In this document: in pieces, positions 62,047 to 64,000 of the stretch
Layout of the letters: each line of letters begins with the position of its first letter
How positions within the stretch are numbered: the first letter of the stretch is position 1
DNA from: Marilutibacter spongiae
Lineage (GTDB): Bacteria > Pseudomonadota > Gammaproteobacteria > Xanthomonadales > Xanthomonadaceae
Length of the DNA stretch: 64,000 bases
Direction of reading: 5' to 3'
Assembly: GCF_014145325.1 (NCBI RefSeq)
Contig: NZ_JACHTF010000009.1
Location: 62,001 to 126,000, forward strand
Position numbers and translations under genes: made by a program
Notes under the pieces: generated by a model
What the model was told of the DNA's origin: nothing
The model's database searches: none
The model's input: the letters and a program-made list of their open reading frames with translations, nothing else

Positions 62047-62546
62047 CGCGTGTCTCCGGGGTCGGCGGGGCGCAGCATCTCCACGTGCGGGATGCCGTCC
62101 TCCAGGTAAGGGGCGGACGCGGGGGCGAAGCCGTTGCGCGCGTAATAGGCCTGCAGGTGTGACTGGGCCCCGAGCCGGATCGCGGTGCCCGGCCAGCGGC
62201 GCAGGGCATGGGCGATGCCTTCGCGCAGCAGCGGATCGCCCAGCCCCCGGCCCCGCCAGGCCGGCGCGGTCACCACGCGGCCGATGCTGGGTTCGGCGAA
62301 CGTCGCCGCGCCGTGGCCCAGGCCGTGCGGCAGGATCCGCAGGTAGGCCGCCAGCGTGCCGTCCTCGCCGATCCCCAGCAGGTGCAACGCGTCGGGATGG
62401 CGGTCCTTGCCGTCGATGTCCTGGTAGGCGCAGGCCTGCTCGACCACGAAGACCTCGCTGCGCAGGCGCAGCAGGTCATAGAGGCGGCCGGGGGACAGCG
62501 ACTCGAAGGCGTGGGCCTGCCAATCAAGGGTGGGCGGTGTGTGCAT
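62043..62546 (-). CDS. elaA: ElaA-like GNAT acetyltransferase
   Basis: 167 aa. The ElaA pattern includes LYDLLRLRSEVFVVEQACAYQDIDGKD and SIGRVVTAPAWRGRGLGDPLL (acetyl-CoA loop) and AYYARNGFAPASAPYLEDGIPHV. The substrate is unknown. It is co-transcribed with and translationally coupled to the deaminase. Confidence 0.9.
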   Translation of the reverse strand: MHTPPTLDWQAHAFESLSPGRLYDLLRLRSEVFVVEQACAYQDIDGKDRHPDALHLLGIGEDGTLAAYLRILPHGLGHGAATFAEPSIGRVVTAPAWRGRGLGDPLLREGIAHALRRWPGTAIRLGAQSHLQAYYARNGFAPASAPYLEDGIPHVEMLRPADPGDTR

Positions 62547-62620
62547 GCGGACATGATGCCAGTGTCCGCGCCGCCGACGGGGCCGCGACTTTCACGCCCC
62601 GGATCGGCGACAATCGGGGC

Positions 62621-63406
62621 ATGAACGAACAGCATTCAACTCCGCCGGACGAGAAGCCGGCCGCCGCGGGCACCACCCACTTCGGCTTTCGCGACGTGCC
62701 GGTGGGCGAGAAGCAGAAGCTGGTCGGCGAGGTCTTCTCCTCGGTCGCCGGCAAGTACGACCTGATGAACGACCTGATGAGCCTGGGCATCCATCGGGTC
62801 TGGAAGCGCTATTTCGTGTCGACCGCGCAGGTGAAGCGCGGGGATCGCGTGCTCGACCTGGCCGGCGGCACCGGCGACATCGCGCTCCTGCTGCGCGATC
62901 GCGTCGGCGAGACCGGCAGCATCGTGCTGGGCGACATCAACGGCGAGATGCTGCGCGTGGGGCGCGACCGGATGACGGACAAGGGCCGCGTCGGCGGCTT
63001 CGAGTACGTGCAGGTGAACGCCGAGAAGCTGCCGTTCCCGGACGCCAGCTTCGACCTGGTCACCATCGCCTTCGGCCTGCGCAACGTGACCGACAAGGAT
63101 GCCGCGCTGCGCGAGATGCACCGGGTGCTGAAGGTCGGCGGGCAGGCCCGGGTACTGGAGTTCTCCGAAGTCACCGCCGACTGGTTCAAGCCGGTCTACG
63201 ACTTCCATTCGTTCAAGGTGCTGCCTGCGCTGGGCCGCCTGTTCGCGGGCGATTCCGACAGCTACCAGTACCTGGCCGAGAGCATCCGCAAGCATCCGCC
63301 GCAGGCCGAACTGCAGGCGATGATGGAGGCCGCCGGCTTCGCGCGCTGCCGCTATCGCAACCTGTCGGGCGGCATCTGCGCGATCCACACCGGCTACAGG
63401 GTCTAG
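62621..63406 (+). CDS. ubiE: Bifunctional ubiquinone/menaquinone C-methyltransferase
   Basis: 261 aa class I SAM methyltransferase. KYDLMNDLMSLGIHRVWK is the UbiE signature; motif I is DLAGGTGDIA, motif II region FDLVTIAFGLRNVTD, and motif III RVLKVGGQARVLEF. It methylates the benzoquinol ring in ubiquinone synthesis, the quinone pool used by NorZ, AOX and the SoeC-like anchor encoded in this window. It is divergent from elaA across about 75 bp. Confidence 0.96.
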   Translation: MNEQHSTPPDEKPAAAGTTHFGFRDVPVGEKQKLVGEVFSSVAGKYDLMNDLMSLGIHRVWKRYFVSTAQVKRGDRVLDLAGGTGDIALLLRDRVGETGSIVLGDINGEMLRVGRDRMTDKGRVGGFEYVQVNAEKLPFPDASFDLVTIAFGLRNVTDKDAALREMHRVLKVGGQARVLEFSEVTADWFKPVYDFHSFKVLPALGRLFAGDSDSYQYLAESIRKHPPQAELQAMMEAAGFARCRYRNLSGGICAIHTGYRV

Positions 63407-63465
63407 GCGCGTAACCGCGGGGCACGCCGGGACGAATCCGTCCCCGAGCCCCGTGGAGCGCCGCC

Positions 63466-64000
63466 ATGCCCGACCCGACCGGAGTCCCCTCCGAAGCCAT
63501 CGCCGACCCTGCGTGCCAACGCATGGAGGCGCGCGCGTGGGCGTTCGCCGCGGCGGTGCTGGTGCTGTTGCTGCTGTGGTTCGGGGCGATGGGGTTCCTG
63601 CCGTTCTCGGCGGAGCTGCTGGTGGAGCGTGCCGGTTTGTCGCCGGCGAGTGCCCACGCCGTGGCCACCGCGCTCGGCGCGGTCCAGATCGTGCTGGGCC
63701 TGGGCCTGCTGCCGGTCTGGCCCGATCGCGTCCGCGGCCGGGTGGCCCTGGCGGTGGCGGCGTTCTGGTGGCTGCAGATGCCGGCCCTGGCCTCGCCGGC
63801 GATGTGGGTCGACGCCGTGCCCTACGACGGCTTCCCGTTCCTGGGCGCGGGACAGGGACTGCTCAAGCACCTGGGCCTGGGGGCGCTCGGATTCGGGCTC
63901 TGGGCGCACTGGAACGGAACGCGGGGAGGGCGGCGCTGGGCTCTGCGCGGCCTGTGGGCGGGGCAGCTGCTGGTACTGGCGTGGATCGGGCTGCTCAAGT
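63466..64000 (+). CDS. DUF417 (RclC/YkgB-like) membrane protein, 3' end outside window
   Basis: The open frame starts MPDPTGVPSEA and runs off the window (178 codons visible). A first unit has VLLLLWFGAMGFLPFSAELL, reminiscent of the DUF417 signature (W-x-G-x-x-KF-x-P-E-A), followed by GLSPASAHAVATALGAVQIVLGLGLLP. A second similar hydrophobic unit begins just before the edge (LRGLWAGQLLVLAWIGLLK), suggesting a tandem-domain protein. RclC relatives respond to reactive chlorine; the function here is unknown. Confidence 0.6.
   Translation, partial: MPDPTGVPSEAIADPACQRMEARAWAFAAAVLVLLLLWFGAMGFLPFSAELLVERAGLSPASAHAVATALGAVQIVLGLGLLPVWPDRVRGRVALAVAAFWWLQMPALASPAMWVDAVPYDGFPFLGAGQGLLKHLGLGALGFGLWAHWNGTRGGRRWALRGLWAGQLLVLAWIGLLK

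Overview
ORGANISM. The window is very GC-rich, densely coded bacterial chromosome, best explained as a gammaproteobacterium of the Xanthomonadaceae/Lysobacteraceae (Lysobacter, Luteimonas, Pseudoxanthomonas type). The main evidence is the lptM-dapF-DUF484-xerC-hslV-hslU order, an HslV whose catalytic Thr-Thr follows a xanthomonad-style N-terminal extension, an AlgR-type LytTR regulator in the neighbourhood of hemC, and two typical short dispersed repeat types. No prophage, plasmid backbone, integrase of mobile type or CRISPR array was seen. LAYOUT. 1-1.4 kb: 3' end of a GH92 alpha-mannosidase, then tRNA-Ile2(CAU). 1.7-3.1 kb: a secreted alpha/beta hydrolase. 3.4-15.5 kb: an anaerobic nitrite/nitric-oxide respiration island: hemN, an Fe-S FNR regulator, quinol NO reductase norZ, a 78-aa protein with a CCGGCGG tail, nnrS, a SirB2-like membrane protein, a PLP-dependent cysteine-synthase-like enzyme, a divergent 51-aa CxxC microprotein, an alternative oxidase (AOX), a 49-aa membrane microprotein, a lipoprotein NirK fused to cytochrome c, nirV and a SCO1-type copper protein. 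Six FNR-type palindromes precede these transcription units. The expected chemistry is nitrite to NO (NirK) to N2O (NorZ); no nitrate or N2O reductase is present here. AOX could supply a quinol oxidase that tolerates NO. 16-19.5 kb: ABC-F ATPase, VOC protein and three small lipoproteins. 19.6-21.3 kb: 7TMR-DISM diguanylate cyclase. 21.4-27.5 kb: two RoxA-like di-haem cytochromes flanking a broken patatin-like gene. 27.6-29.2 kb: carboxylesterase and the AlgR-like regulator. 29.2-38.2 kb: a block between algR and hemC with DUF6916, a GNAT, three tandem tail-collar (microcystin-dependent-protein type) genes and a 2,035-aa autotransporter with Calx-beta and Ig-like repeats. 38.3-40.7 kb: hemC and two outer-membrane DUF481-like proteins. 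40.8-45.9 kb: a SoeABC-like cytoplasmic molybdoenzyme operon; its large subunit carries an in-frame insertion of a dispersed repeat. 46-54.7 kb: WYL regulator, patatin-like phospholipase, two S9A oligopeptidases and an esterase. 54.7-59.9 kb: the conserved DUF454, lptM, dapF, DUF484, xerC, hslVU housekeeping block. 60-64 kb: an XRE regulator beside an unrecognised 308-aa protein, a deaminase/ElaA pair, ubiE and a DUF417-like membrane protein cut by the window edge. HOW IT FITS. The 3.4-15.5 kb island reads as one FNR-controlled programme: oxygen-independent haem synthesis, nitrite and NO reduction, copper and NO-response accessory proteins and a bypass oxidase. The 29-38 kb block looks like a lineage-specific surface or secreted-protein insertion into an otherwise conserved neighbourhood.
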